Source of the DNA: Paenibacillus hemerocallicola
GTDB lineage: Bacteria > Bacillota > Bacilli > Paenibacillales > NBRC-103111
Assembly: GCF_006265175.1 (NCBI RefSeq)
Contig: NZ_VDCQ01000017.1
Span: 62,001-126,000, forward strand
Direction: 5' to 3'
Length of the DNA stretch: 64,000 nt
Shown: in pieces, positions 43,362-52,728 of the stretch
Layout of the letters: each line of letters begins with the position of its first letter
Numbering within the stretch: the first letter of the stretch is position 1
Translations under genes and position numbers: made by a program
Notes under the pieces: model-generated
Told to the model about the DNA's origin: nothing
Seen by the model: only the letters and a program-made list of their open reading frames with translations
Databases searched by the model: none

Positions 43362-45551
43362 TCACGCCCGGATCGGCGACTGCCGTCCGCCCGCCCGCTC
43401 TGCCGCCGGTTGGTTTATCATCCGGGCATCGGCCTCGTCGATCAATTTCCAGTACCGGGCGAGCCAGTACGGGTGCAGGTACACCGTGCCGTCCTCCAGC
43501 AGCAGCCCGTCCCCGCCGTCGCAAATATAGGGCGTTTTATCCCACCGGTGCATCGGCCTCTCTTCATAGGGCAGCGGCTCTTCGAGCAGCCGGTAGCCGT
43601 GCCGGACCAGCTCGGGATGGAAGCTCACATCCGCCCGATCGCCGTTGACGATTTTCCAATGGATAAAGTCGAGGGGCATCTCGGCAAGCGTCCGGACGGC
43701 CGCCTCCACGTCGCACAACCGCCCCGTCAAAGCCCCATAGATCGCGTTCCATAACGGCGAGCGCTCGCGTCTCTCGAACTGCCAATGGTGCTCGAGGCTC
43801 ATCATATACAGCGCGCGCAAATCCGGATCGGTCTCGTACAGCAGTAGCGGAACGTAAGCATGAAAGCCGAGATTGTCGTCGATGCCGCTCGCTTCGCCGA
43901 GGAACGTCCGCTTCTGCTCCAGCGTGTTCAGTCCGTAATGGAACCGGGTGACCAGCTCCCGGTATTCCCGCCCGTACTTGTCGTCTCCGGTAATATGGCC
44001 GGCCGTCTTCAGAAATGACAGCATTTGCAAAGAGTTGATCCCGCGCTGTTCGGACCATTTCGCGTCGGCGTTCAGCTTCCGGGGAGTCCATACCCCCCAT
44101 GTCGTCGGCAAGCCGTCCGTATCCGTCAGGCAGTAATCGTGGCCGATGACGTGATCCATGATGGAACGCACGCACGACCGCACGCTTTCCTTGTCTTCTT
44201 CGTCCGCAACTAGATCGTAATAAATCGAATAAGCGTAAAAATGGCCGGTCAGCTCGTCGCTTGACGTGTCGCCCTTCCACTCCCATTCGCCGTCGCCGGA
44301 AACGCGCCATTCCGGATTGCGCCCGCTGCGGCCGAACAGCGGCTCGGTACGGTGGCACACCGAACGCGCGAAAAAGCCCGGCCGGCCGGTCACCTCGAGC
44401 AGACGCATGACCGCATGCATCGAACGCTTCGCCTTCTCTTTGGCCCGCTCGTCACCGGTGACCGCGAAGCGGTAGCATTGGGCGGCGATATAATCGGACG
44501 TCCATAAACCGTCGTTGTCGGAGATTCGGACGCTGCCGCTGTCGATACTCCCTTCTTCCGTCAGCCCCCGGCGTGTCACGTAGCCGTAACGCGTCTCATA
44601 CTTCTCGACCATCCGGTCGAAATGGTCGGCCTTCTCCTCCAGCGTCATCGGCCGTTCGGCAAGCCTGCCGATTCCTGCGGCGGTGCCGATCCACGCCGTG
44701 CCGTCCGGCTCCGCCGCCAGCGCCCGCACCTCGTCATGGGGCAGCCACCGCTTGGAGGCGAAATACCGGGTCTGACCGTCGCGCAGCCGAATCGCCCCTC
44801 GCGCCGTTCCGAACCAGCGTGTCCCGTCGACACCAATCGTTACCGTCCGGACATCTTCGCAAGCGATTCCTTTCGTACCGTCGAGCAAATAAAATTGATC
44901 GGTGCCGTCATGGATGTACACCCCTTTATCGGCGGCGATCCATATATGAGCCCAGCGGTCCGACGCCATGCCCCGCAGGTCATCGCTCGCCAAGCCGCTG
45001 TCGCGGGCGGTAATTTTGAACCAATGCGGCCGCTTGCCCGACAGCGCGAGCAAACCCGCGTCCGTAGCGGCGTATACTTCCGCCGATCCGATGGCGGCCA
45101 AGGAGCGGACGCTTGCCCGCCCGAATACGGCCACCCGTTCCCACCGATCGCGCGCATGACGGTACAGCGCCTCCGGGGACGCGGCCCACAGCGTGCCGTC
45201 ATCATCCTCGGCCATCGCCAAGGCCGGCTGGCCGAACGGGTCCTTGCTCCACTCGCCCTCCTGCAGCCGGTACATACCGCCGCCCGCCGATACCCATAAC
45301 CGACCCAGCCGGTCCGCGTGCAGCATCGTGATCGACTCCGCAGCGGGACAGGACTCCCCGCAGCCCGCGACAAGCTCGAATCGCTCTCCGACCCGCCGGG
45401 CCAAGCCCGACCGCGTGCCGACCCATACCGTGCCGCCCGCGATCGCCAATGCAGTCACATCATCGGATGGGAGCCCATCCCGCGTCGTATAGAAAGTCCG
45501 TTCAAGCTGCGGGAACCGTCCCAGCACAAGCGTAGATCCGGGCATTTTCAA
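43362..45551 (-). CDS. Beta-propeller plus alpha/alpha-toroid protein
   Basis: A 729-residue two-part protein without signal peptide. Residues about 10-310 hold six or seven propeller repeats of the two-component-regulator-propeller kind (TVWVGTRSGLARR, RLWVSAGGGMYRL, TLWAASPEALYRH, HIWIAADKGVYIH, TRWFGTARGAIRL, TAWIGTAAGIGRL). Residues about 320-720 are helical with paired aromatic helices (HFYAYSIYYDL, DDNLGFHAYVPLLLYE), like a six-hairpin glycosidase toroid. I cannot name catalytic residues. Start is TTG at 45551, nine bases after GGAGGAGG. An intracellular glycan-processing or sensing role is a guess from its neighbours. Confidence 0.7.
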   Translation of the reverse strand: MKMPGSTLVLGRFPQLERTFYTTRDGLPSDDVTALAIAGGTVWVGTRSGLARRVGERFELVAGCGESCPAAESITMLHADRLGRLWVSAGGGMYRLQEGEWSKDPFGQPALAMAEDDDGTLWAASPEALYRHARDRWERVAVFGRASVRSLAAIGSAEVYAATDAGLLALSGKRPHWFKITARDSGLASDDLRGMASDRWAHIWIAADKGVYIHDGTDQFYLLDGTKGIACEDVRTVTIGVDGTRWFGTARGAIRLRDGQTRYFASKRWLPHDEVRALAAEPDGTAWIGTAAGIGRLAERPMTLEEKADHFDRMVEKYETRYGYVTRRGLTEEGSIDSGSVRISDNDGLWTSDYIAAQCYRFAVTGDERAKEKAKRSMHAVMRLLEVTGRPGFFARSVCHRTEPLFGRSGRNPEWRVSGDGEWEWKGDTSSDELTGHFYAYSIYYDLVADEEDKESVRSCVRSIMDHVIGHDYCLTDTDGLPTTWGVWTPRKLNADAKWSEQRGINSLQMLSFLKTAGHITGDDKYGREYRELVTRFHYGLNTLEQKRTFLGEASGIDDNLGFHAYVPLLLYETDPDLRALYMMSLEHHWQFERRERSPLWNAIYGALTGRLCDVEAAVRTLAEMPLDFIHWKIVNGDRADVSFHPELVRHGYRLLEEPLPYEERPMHRWDKTPYICDGGDGLLLEDGTVYLHPYWLARYWKLIDEADARMINQPAAERAGGRQSPIRA

Positions 45552-45618
45552 TAGGTTACGCCTCCTCCCGAAGCTATACGGATCATTTCGCTAATGTCCT
45601 CGCATGCTCCTGTTCCAT

Positions 45619-46224
45619 TCATCCGAACAGCGGGCCGAAATCGCCTATGTATCGCAGGTCGACTCCTTCGCCGCCGATATGAAGCCAGAACATCGTTCCG
45701 TTGCTTTGCAAAAAACGGACTCCGCTGCGATGATCCAGGCCGAGAGCGGCCAGCAGCAGACGACGGTTGAAGCCGCTGTGCGAGAACAGCGCCACCCGCT
45801 CGTCGCCGGGAAATTCGCGGCGCAGCCGTTCGAGCACCCGCAGCGCGCGCCCGTGAGCCTTCTCCTCGTCCTCGTCGCCGGAGCAATACCAGCCCTCCGG
45901 CTCGATCTCGTCCTCGAAGCCGATCTCCGGGTACGCCTTGCGCATCTCCGGCCCGGTCGGACCGCGGTACGCTCCCTTGCTGCGCACCTCGAACGTCTCG
46001 GTCCAGACGCGGATCGGCAAGCCCGTCGCCCGAGCCAGCGGCTGAGCCGTCTCGATCGCCCGCTGAAGCGGACTCGACACGATATGCGTCACTCCCGCAT
46101 CCTTCATCCCGGCCAGTACTTTACCGGCCTGGCTGCGGCCGAGCTCGGTCAGCTCTCCGTCCGCCATATCGTAAGTCACCGTATTGCCGATCGATTGTCC
46201 ATGACGAATCAGAAATAAATCCAT
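45619..46224 (-). CDS. Histidine phosphatase family protein, tandem copy A
   Basis: A 201-residue phosphoglycerate-mutase-like phosphatase with RHGQS (7-11), SSPLQRAIETAQPLARATG, the acidic ETFEV region and VALFSHSGFNRRLL. It is the same length as, and plainly homologous to, the next gene upstream (46254-46859), and shares the LTELGRSQA and LRREFPGDERVALF words with it. GGAGG precedes the ATG. It should act on a small cytosolic phosphomonoester. Confidence 0.9.
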   Translation of the reverse strand: MDLFLIRHGQSIGNTVTYDMADGELTELGRSQAGKVLAGMKDAGVTHIVSSPLQRAIETAQPLARATGLPIRVWTETFEVRSKGAYRGPTGPEMRKAYPEIGFEDEIEPEGWYCSGDEDEEKAHGRALRVLERLRREFPGDERVALFSHSGFNRRLLLAALGLDHRSGVRFLQSNGTMFWLHIGGEGVDLRYIGDFGPLFG

Positions 46225-46253
46225 GCGCTTGCCTCCTTGAGTCTTTTACGCCG

Positions 46254-46859
46254 TTATGCGAACAACGGGCGCGGGGCTCCGGCGTATTCCACGACGACGC
46301 CCCGCTCCTCGAATCGGATCCAGTAGATGCTGCCGTTCGCTTCCGAAAACTTCACGCCGCTGCCGGGACCGAGTCCGATCGCCGCGCGCAGCAAAAACCG
46401 GTTAAAGCCGCCATGTGCGAACAGCGCTACCCTCTCGTCGCCGGGAAACTCCCGACGCAGCCGTTCGAGCACCCGCGTCGCCCTTTCATGACCCATCTCA
46501 TCGGATTCGTCGCCGGCGCAAAACCAGCCGTCGTCCCCGAAATCGTCCTCTACTACGATCCCGCCGTACTTCTGCGCCAGCGCCTGCCCGGTCGGTCCCC
46601 GGTAAGGACCCCGATTGCGGATTTCGTAAGCGTCGAGCCAGACGCGGACCGGCAAGCCGGTCGCCCGAGACAGCGGCTGAGCCGTCTCGATCGCCCGGAT
46701 CAGCGGACTCGACACGATATGCGTCAGTCCGGCGCCTTCCATGCATATCGCGACCGTCTCCGCCTGGCTGCGGCCAAGCTCGGTAAGCTCGCAGTCCGGC
46801 ATATCCTCCTTGACCGTATTGCCGACCGACTGGCCGTGACGGATGATGAACAGCTCCAT
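46254..46859 (-). CDS. Histidine phosphatase family protein, tandem copy B
   Basis: A 201-residue paralogue of copy A: RHGQS (7-11), SSPLIRAIETAQPLSRATG and VALFAHGGFNRFLL. The frame is open far upstream to 47678, but that part is the shadow of the Gfo/Idh gene. The true ATG at 46857-46859 shares one base with the Gfo/Idh TAA (TAATG), a standard coupling arrangement. Both copies are intact, so the duplication is functional. Confidence 0.9.
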   Translation of the reverse strand: MELFIIRHGQSVGNTVKEDMPDCELTELGRSQAETVAICMEGAGLTHIVSSPLIRAIETAQPLSRATGLPVRVWLDAYEIRNRGPYRGPTGQALAQKYGGIVVEDDFGDDGWFCAGDESDEMGHERATRVLERLRREFPGDERVALFAHGGFNRFLLRAAIGLGPGSGVKFSEANGSIYWIRFEERGVVVEYAGAPRPLFA

Positions 46860-47896
46860 TACGGCACCACCGCTTCCCCGGTCTCCGCCGAACGGTAGAG
46901 CGCCTCGATAATTTGCTGGACGACGACGCCCTGTCCCGGCGTGGACAGCATCCGGCCCTTTCCTTCCAGCGCGTCGATGAACGCCTCCAGCTGCACCTGA
47001 TGCATATCCGGATCGGGAATTTTCGGAGCGACGATATCGACCGGAATGCCTTGTCGAAGCTGATGAATGCCGGCCGTCTTGTAGTCGAGACCGCCCTTCG
47101 TGCCGTGCAGCCGGACCGTGTTGTTGTTGCCTTCCGGCGCGTGGACGATAAAGCTCGTTTCCAGCAGCAGCGTCGCTCCGTTCTCGAAGCGGATCATCCC
47201 CATCGCCAAGTCCTCCACCGTGTAGTTGGCGTAATCCCAAGGCGTCGGCACCGAATCGTACGGCTTCGTGCCGAGCTCGCGGTAAGCCGCGCCCATTACT
47301 TGCACAGGCTTCGGAAAATCCATGAACCATAGGGCGAGGTCCAGCATGTGCACGCCGATATCGATCAGCGGGCCGCCTCCCTGCAGCTCCTTGTTCACGA
47401 ACACGCCGCCGGGAATTCCGTTGCGGCGCATCGCCGCAATCCGTCCGGCATAGATGTGCCCGAGCTCGCCCGCTTCGATCGCCCGCTTCAAATATTGCGC
47501 CCGCGCCCTGTACCGGTTGCAGAAGCCGTAGGCGAGGATCGTGCCGGAAGCGGCTGCCGCCGCTTCCATCTCCATCGCTTCCGCCGAAGTCATCGCCGGC
47601 GGCTTCTCGCAAAGCACGTGACAGCCCGCCTTCAGCGCGGCCAGCGTCGCGGGAGCGTGGAACTTGTTGGGCGTACATACGCTCACCGCGTCAAGCTCCG
47701 CATTCTCGAACATCTCGTTGAAATCGGCGAAGCCATACGCAAAGCCGTGCTCCTCGATATTCCGGCGCACCGTCGCTTCGTTCACGTCGGCGATCGCCAC
47801 AAGCTCCACCCGGTCCGCGTGCTTCTTATAGTTGTTAATATGGGCCGCCTGGGCGATGCCTCCGCCTCCGACGACGCCGATTTTCAATTTGGCCAA
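46859..47896 (-). CDS. Gfo/Idh/MocA family oxidoreductase
   Basis: A 345-residue dehydrogenase with GVVGGGGIAQAAH at the N-terminus, LCEKPPA near residue 95 and DIGVHMLDLALWFMD near 175. It resembles the 17935 protein in these segments. The best start is TTG at 47894-47896, with GGGGGG nine bases upstream; an ATG 12 codons earlier lacks a ribosome site. It follows the two solute-binding protein genes and likely oxidises the transported sugar or its product. Coupled to phosphatase copy B. Confidence 0.88.
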   Translation of the reverse strand: MAKLKIGVVGGGGIAQAAHINNYKKHADRVELVAIADVNEATVRRNIEEHGFAYGFADFNEMFENAELDAVSVCTPNKFHAPATLAALKAGCHVLCEKPPAMTSAEAMEMEAAAAASGTILAYGFCNRYRARAQYLKRAIEAGELGHIYAGRIAAMRRNGIPGGVFVNKELQGGGPLIDIGVHMLDLALWFMDFPKPVQVMGAAYRELGTKPYDSVPTPWDYANYTVEDLAMGMIRFENGATLLLETSFIVHAPEGNNNTVRLHGTKGGLDYKTAGIHQLRQGIPVDIVAPKIPDPDMHQVQLEAFIDALEGKGRMLSTPGQGVVVQQIIEALYRSAETGEAVVP

Positions 47897-47948
47897 ACTT
47901 GATCGCCCCCCGTCCGATTGCCTGTCATGCATGCCATGCGTCGGGCTT

Positions 47949-49283
47949 TTATTTGCCCGCCGCCTGCTTAAGCTTCGCCTTGTCGACCGCAACCGCTTTT
48001 TCCGTCTCGTCCATGATCGCCTTCAGCACCGCTCGCGAATCCTGGTTTTTCGTCAGCGCTTCGGCCAAGCTTTTGCTCCAAATTTCTTTCGCCTTCGCGT
48101 CGAGCGGAACGTTCGACTGGTACGGAATGCGGTCCTGGATGGAGAAGCCCAGCTGAAGCAGCTTTTGCCCGCCTATTGCCGGTTCGCCGTACTCTTTTGC
48201 CGTCGGCAAATTGCGGTGAGGCAAATAAGGCGATATTTCCGCGAAATTCATATACACCTTCTGGGCTTCCTCGGACATCGCGGCAAACTTGATATATTCC
48301 CAGGCAAGCTCCTTGTTCTTGCTTTGCGACGGAATGAGGAACGTCCCGTACACGAGCCCGGGAGTTTGCCCGAACGGCAATGTCGTCACCCGCCATTTGC
48401 CCTGATTTTGCGACAGCGTGCCGCCGGGCAGGAAGCTGCTGATCCGCGAGGTGCCGCCGAAGTAGGTGACGAGTCCGCCGTTGTTGACCGCGCGGTCCGT
48501 CTCTTCCTTCGTCTTCTCATAGATCAGATCGAGCTGGGCGGCCCGCTTCGCGTAATCGATCGCCTTGGCGAACGCGTCCGTATTCCGCGCAAAATTCATC
48601 TCCTTGTCGAAGTAGCCGAGATGCGGCGATGCGATGTCGGTCACTTCCGACGTCCGACGGAAGAAATAGTGTCCGCGGCTGCGCAGCTTTTGGGCCATAT
48701 CGAAAAACTTCTCCGGATCGGCGACCAGTTTGCCTACCTCCGCGGGATCGCTCGGAAAGCCGTTTTCCTCGAAAATATCCGCCCGGTAAAACATGACGTA
48801 AGGCGTAAGCTGAAACGGGATTCCGTAAAGCCGCTTCCCGTCGAGCGACATGGACATCTCCCATGCCGCCTTCACGAAATCGTTCCTGTATTGCAACGCG
48901 CTATAGGGAGCGTCCAGGAAGTTTTCCAAGCCGTCGGTCGCTTTTACTTTCCAATAGTGGGCTTCATGCAGGTGCATGACGTCAGGCGCCCCCGTACCCG
49001 ACGCAAGAGCGGTGACGAACTTGTCTTCGGCATCCGAAGGCGTAGTGTTAACGACCTTTACATTCGGATATTTTTTCATGAACAGCTCATCGACATCTTT
49101 ATAAGCTCTCCATACCGTAATTTCGCCCTTGAATTCTTCCGGCTTCTTCTCCTGCGTCTTCGTCGGGACGGCCGTGCCGTTCGCGGCGGGCGCCGCCTTA
49201 TTGCCATCGGTTTGACCGGTGCATGCGGCAAGCAAAAGCGACATGGTGTATACAACGGCCAGGGTCATTCGAGAACGTTTCAT
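47949..49283 (-). CDS. Extracellular solute-binding lipoprotein (sugar ABC transporter), copy 1
   Basis: A 444-residue lipoprotein. A lipobox LLAAC places the lipidated cysteine near residue 21 after a short basic and hydrophobic signal. A linker rich in Ala/Thr is followed by the family-1 solute-binding fold (GEITVWRAYKDVDELFMKKYPNVKV, APDVMHLHEAHYW, PYVMFYRADIFEENGFP). It is anchored outside the membrane and delivers a sugar to permeases. About half the residues match copy 2 next to it by eye, so the two arose by duplication and may bind related ligands. Confidence 0.93.
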   Translation of the reverse strand: MKRSRMTLAVVYTMSLLLAACTGQTDGNKAAPAANGTAVPTKTQEKKPEEFKGEITVWRAYKDVDELFMKKYPNVKVVNTTPSDAEDKFVTALASGTGAPDVMHLHEAHYWKVKATDGLENFLDAPYSALQYRNDFVKAAWEMSMSLDGKRLYGIPFQLTPYVMFYRADIFEENGFPSDPAEVGKLVADPEKFFDMAQKLRSRGHYFFRRTSEVTDIASPHLGYFDKEMNFARNTDAFAKAIDYAKRAAQLDLIYEKTKEETDRAVNNGGLVTYFGGTSRISSFLPGGTLSQNQGKWRVTTLPFGQTPGLVYGTFLIPSQSKNKELAWEYIKFAAMSEEAQKVYMNFAEISPYLPHRNLPTAKEYGEPAIGGQKLLQLGFSIQDRIPYQSNVPLDAKAKEIWSKSLAEALTKNQDSRAVLKAIMDETEKAVAVDKAKLKQAAGK

Positions 49284-49313
49284 GGTCTCATAACCTCCCC
49301 AGTCTCACTTCGC

Positions 49314-50657
49314 CTATTTGCCGAGTTTTTTCTTCAAAGCCTCTTTCTCGACCGACACCGATTTTTCCGTCTCGTCCATAATCGTCTTCAGCACGGCGCG
49401 GGAATCCTGATTTTTCGTAAGACCTTCATTGAGCAGTTTGGTCCAGACGGAGGACGCTTTTTCGTCGAGCGGATTGCCGCTCGTGTACACCATTTTGTCC
49501 ATGAGCTGGAAGCCGTACTGCAACACTTTTTGTCCGCCCATCGCCTTCTCCGCCGTATTCGCGACCATCGGCAGGCTGCGCGCCGGTCTGTACGGGCTCA
49601 GGTCGGCCGTCTTCATGAAGATCGCCTGCGCCTCCGGATCGGTAACCGCGAACTTGATATACTCCCAGGCGATTTCCTTGTTCTTGCTCTGCGACGGGAT
49701 GACGTAGGTGCCGAAGCCGAGGCCCGGAGTTTGACCGAACGGCAGCGAGGTCATCCGCCATTTTCCTTGGTTTTCCGAGAGCGAGCCCTTGTTGCCCTTC
49801 TCGTCGATTTGGAACGTGCTTAACCGGTATACGCCGCCGAAGTACGTGACGAGCTTGCCGCTGTTGAGCGCCCGGTCCTGCTCTTCCTTCTCTCCCGGGA
49901 AGATGAGGTCGAGCTGGGCGGCCCGCTTCGCATAATCGATCGCGCTGGCGTACGAGTCCGTGTTGCGCAAGTAAGTCAGGTTGCCGTCATAGTAGCCTAC
50001 TCCCGGGGAAGCGACGTCCGTCACCTCTTCGGCTTTGCGGAAGAAGTAGTGGCCTTTGGCACGCAGCTTCTGGGCCATTTCGAAAAATTTGTTCGGATCG
50101 GCCACGAGCTTGCCTACCGCGTCCGGATCGGACGGATAGCCGTTCTCCTCGAAAATGTCCGCACGGTAGAACATGACGTACGGCGTAATGCGCCACGGGA
50201 TGCCGAACAGCCTCTTGCCGTCCAGCGAGGTCGACATATTCCAGGCCAAATCGAGGAAATCCTTCTTCATAAAGCCCGCATTATAAGGCGCATCCAGCAA
50301 ATTTTCGAGTCCGTCCATCGCCTTGTATTTGAAGAAGTGGGCTTGCGACAAGTCGATGACGTCCGGGGCTCCGGTTCCGGTAGCGAGCGCGGTCGTAAAT
50401 TTGTCTTCCGGCTTCTCCGGCGTATCCATCTTTACTTTGACGTTCGGGTATTTTTTCATAAACAGCTCGGAAACGTCGTTGTAGCCTTTCCAAACCGTAA
50501 TTTCGCCTCTAAAGTCTTCCGGCTTCTTCGTGCCTCCGGCATCCGTGCCCGTCGCGGCGGACTTGCCGCCGTCCTCCGGCTTGTCGGTTCCGCAAGCGCT
50601 CAGCACGAAGGCGAGCATCATGATGATGGCTATTAACGAGAGTGACATTTTTCTCAT
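49314..50657 (-). CDS. Extracellular solute-binding lipoprotein (sugar ABC transporter), copy 2
   Basis: A 447-residue lipoprotein with lipobox LSAC near residue 22 and the same binding fold as copy 1 (GEITVWKGYNDVSELFMKKYPNVKV, APDVIDLSQAHFF, PYVMFYRADIFEENGYP). The ATG at 50657 begins a proper signal peptide; the longer frame to 50870 has none. It lies downstream of the permease pair at 50857-52728, from which it is separated by 199 bases, and upstream of copy 1. It probably serves those permeases. Confidence 0.93.
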   Translation of the reverse strand: MRKMSLSLIAIIMMLAFVLSACGTDKPEDGGKSAATGTDAGGTKKPEDFRGEITVWKGYNDVSELFMKKYPNVKVKMDTPEKPEDKFTTALATGTGAPDVIDLSQAHFFKYKAMDGLENLLDAPYNAGFMKKDFLDLAWNMSTSLDGKRLFGIPWRITPYVMFYRADIFEENGYPSDPDAVGKLVADPNKFFEMAQKLRAKGHYFFRKAEEVTDVASPGVGYYDGNLTYLRNTDSYASAIDYAKRAAQLDLIFPGEKEEQDRALNSGKLVTYFGGVYRLSTFQIDEKGNKGSLSENQGKWRMTSLPFGQTPGLGFGTYVIPSQSKNKEIAWEYIKFAVTDPEAQAIFMKTADLSPYRPARSLPMVANTAEKAMGGQKVLQYGFQLMDKMVYTSGNPLDEKASSVWTKLLNEGLTKNQDSRAVLKTIMDETEKSVSVEKEALKKKLGK

Positions 50658-50856
50658 CGCGTTCTTCTCTCCCCGCAAAATGGTTTCGCTTCCCGTCCCG
50701 CCCGAGATGCGGCCGGAACGACTTGAACTTCTTGACCCGCTTGGACCTGCCGTTCGTTGCGCGATCGTGCGATCGCCTTCCCATGCGGCCATTGCGCCAA
50801 TGCAAACGCTCGACGCAACGCCTGATTTGCGGGCATCCCCCCTTTCACGGGGCCGG

Positions 50857-51843
50857 TTACTCTCCGGCAATCCCCGTTCGCTCGACGCTCTCGACGAAGT
50901 ATCGTTGGGTAAACAAATACAGCAGCAAAATCGGCAGTATCGCCAGGAACGAGCCTGCCATCAGCTTCTCGTGGTTCGTGGGAAGCTGGCCGATCGCATC
51001 GCCCGGATCGCTGATGCCGGTATCGTCCTTCTCCTTCGTCACGACCATCGTCCCGAGCTTCTGGTTCAGCGTGTAGCTGTCGCCTTTGTTCAAGTACAGA
51101 TTCGGGAAGAAGGAATCGTTCCAATGCCAGACGATCGAGAACAGGAATACGACGAGAACGGCCGGTTTGGCCATCGGCATCATGATCGAGACGAACGTCC
51201 GCAGCGGCCCCGCGCCGTCGATCTTGGCGGCTTCCTCCATCTGATGGGGCAGCCCGCGGAAAAACTGCATGTAGACGAGCACGAACAAAGCGCCCCGCAA
51301 GCCGTGTCCGAACAAATTCGGCACAAGCATCGGCAAGTACGTGTTGGTCATTTTCAGATCGCTGAACAGCAGAAACAACGGCACGACGATCGATTGCGGC
51401 GGTACCAGAAACGTGAACAGCAGCATGATCATCAGCAGCGTATAGCCCGGAAACCGGTAGCGGGCAAAGCCGTAGCCGGCGATCGCGCAGCCGATCAGCT
51501 GAAACACCGCGCCGCCGAGCGAGACGATCGCGCTATTCGCGAAATGCCTCATGTAATTCAACGTTTTGAACGCGAAGGCGAAGTTCTCGAAATTGAGCGA
51601 CTTCGGTATCCACTGCACCAGCGCGTCGGCAACGTCCTGACCGGTCATGAACGATTGGCTGACCATGTAGAGCATCGGATAAAGGAATACAAACGACAGG
51701 CTGGAGATCGTCACGTAATGGATCGCCGCTCCGGCCGCATGCTGCAGCTTTCTCGCCCCCGACGAGCGGACGAACCCGGAAGCGGAGCCCGGCCAGCCGG
51801 ACGGATTGCGTCGGTAATGGAGCATATACCGGCTTTCTTTCAT
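50857..51843 (-). CDS. Carbohydrate ABC transporter permease (MalG type), set B
   Basis: A 328-residue inner-membrane permease with six hydrophobic segments. The EAA loop, where the ATPase docks, reads EEAAKIDGAGPLRTFVSIMMP near residue 200. An N-terminal extension of about 40 polar residues is longer than usual. AGGAGG lies nine bases before the ATG. It is six bases downstream of its partner permease (51850). No ATPase gene exists in the window, so a shared MsmX-like ATPase encoded elsewhere must energise it. Confidence 0.93.
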   Translation of the reverse strand: MKESRYMLHYRRNPSGWPGSASGFVRSSGARKLQHAAGAAIHYVTISSLSFVFLYPMLYMVSQSFMTGQDVADALVQWIPKSLNFENFAFAFKTLNYMRHFANSAIVSLGGAVFQLIGCAIAGYGFARYRFPGYTLLMIMLLFTFLVPPQSIVVPLFLLFSDLKMTNTYLPMLVPNLFGHGLRGALFVLVYMQFFRGLPHQMEEAAKIDGAGPLRTFVSIMMPMAKPAVLVVFLFSIVWHWNDSFFPNLYLNKGDSYTLNQKLGTMVVTKEKDDTGISDPGDAIGQLPTNHEKLMAGSFLAILPILLLYLFTQRYFVESVERTGIAGE

Positions 51844-51849
51844 GTGGCG

Positions 51850-52728
51850 TTACCTCCTGTCCCGGGCCATGGCGGTCGTATTCCGGAACAAGAAGAACAC
51901 GACGCCGATGACGAGGAAAATAAAGATGAAATAAATCCATCCGATTGCCGAAGCGTACCCGTAGCTGAATTTGTTGAACACGAGCGTATAAATGAATTTC
52001 ATCATTTTGTTCATGACCGAGGTGAACGAATCGACGATGCAGAACAAGGTGCTTACGAGCAGCATCGGCATGATCATCGGAAACGTGATTTTCCAAAAAT
52101 TTTCCCACGGCGTCGCGCCGTCGCACTTGGCCGCTTCGTACAAGGACGGCGAGATCGTCTGCAGGCCGGCCAGCAGAATAAGAATCGGTACGCCGGCTCC
52201 CCACATGACGAGCGTCAGCGAATCCATCATCGCGAGCAGCGGAGCGAGCAGCTCCAGCGGAATGTAATCCTGCAGCACGCTCTTCAAATCGTACTGCTGG
52301 AAAATCGGCAGCGTGGCCGCCCCTTGCGCCGTCAGCTTCTGCAGCGTTTCCCCGGCTGCGATAATGACCGGCAGGAAGAAAACGCCGCGGAAGAAGACGC
52401 GCCCCTTCATCGGCCGGTTCAGCAGCAGTGCGCTGAACATCGCGAAGATGAGGATCAGCGGTACGGTAAACACCGTCTGCAGCATCGTACCGGTAAGAAT
52501 CGGCATGAATTCGACGTCTACCGTAAGAGCCTGCCGGTAGTTTTGCAAGCCGATCCAGGTCGCCTGCAGCCGGCCCGAGCTCACTTTCAAATCCTGGAAC
52601 GAATAGACGAGCGAGCGGAGGAGCGGGATCGCCATGAAGACGCAAAATCCGATCGTCCAAAGCGCCACGAACGAGTAGCCCTCCAACATATGCCTGCCTC
52701 GCAGCGTCAAGCGGAGCTTTCCTTTCAT
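51850..52728 (-). CDS. Sugar ABC transporter permease (MalF type), set B
   Basis: A 292-residue permease with six membrane segments. The EAA motif is YEAAKCDGATPWENFWKITFP near residue 190. It partners the MalG-type permease at 50857. Its ATG overlaps the DUF5696 stop by four bases (52725-52728), so transport and the DUF5696 protein are made in step. Confidence 0.93.
   Translation of the reverse strand: MKGKLRLTLRGRHMLEGYSFVALWTIGFCVFMAIPLLRSLVYSFQDLKVSSGRLQATWIGLQNYRQALTVDVEFMPILTGTMLQTVFTVPLILIFAMFSALLLNRPMKGRVFFRGVFFLPVIIAAGETLQKLTAQGAATLPIFQQYDLKSVLQDYIPLELLAPLLAMMDSLTLVMWGAGVPILILLAGLQTISPSLYEAAKCDGATPWENFWKITFPMIMPMLLVSTLFCIVDSFTSVMNKMMKFIYTLVFNKFSYGYASAIGWIYFIFIFLVIGVVFFLFRNTTAMARDRR

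Noticed and set aside
46860-47678. N-terminal extension of histidine phosphatase copy B
   Set aside because: The frame is open but lies out of phase over the Gfo/Idh gene. The TAATG junction and the RHG motif at residues 7-9 show that the real start is at 46859.
50658-50856. Internal promoter or attenuator before binding protein copy 2
   Set aside because: The gap is GC-rich with palindromic GCGATCGC words, but no -10/-35 pair or stem with U-tract could be defended.
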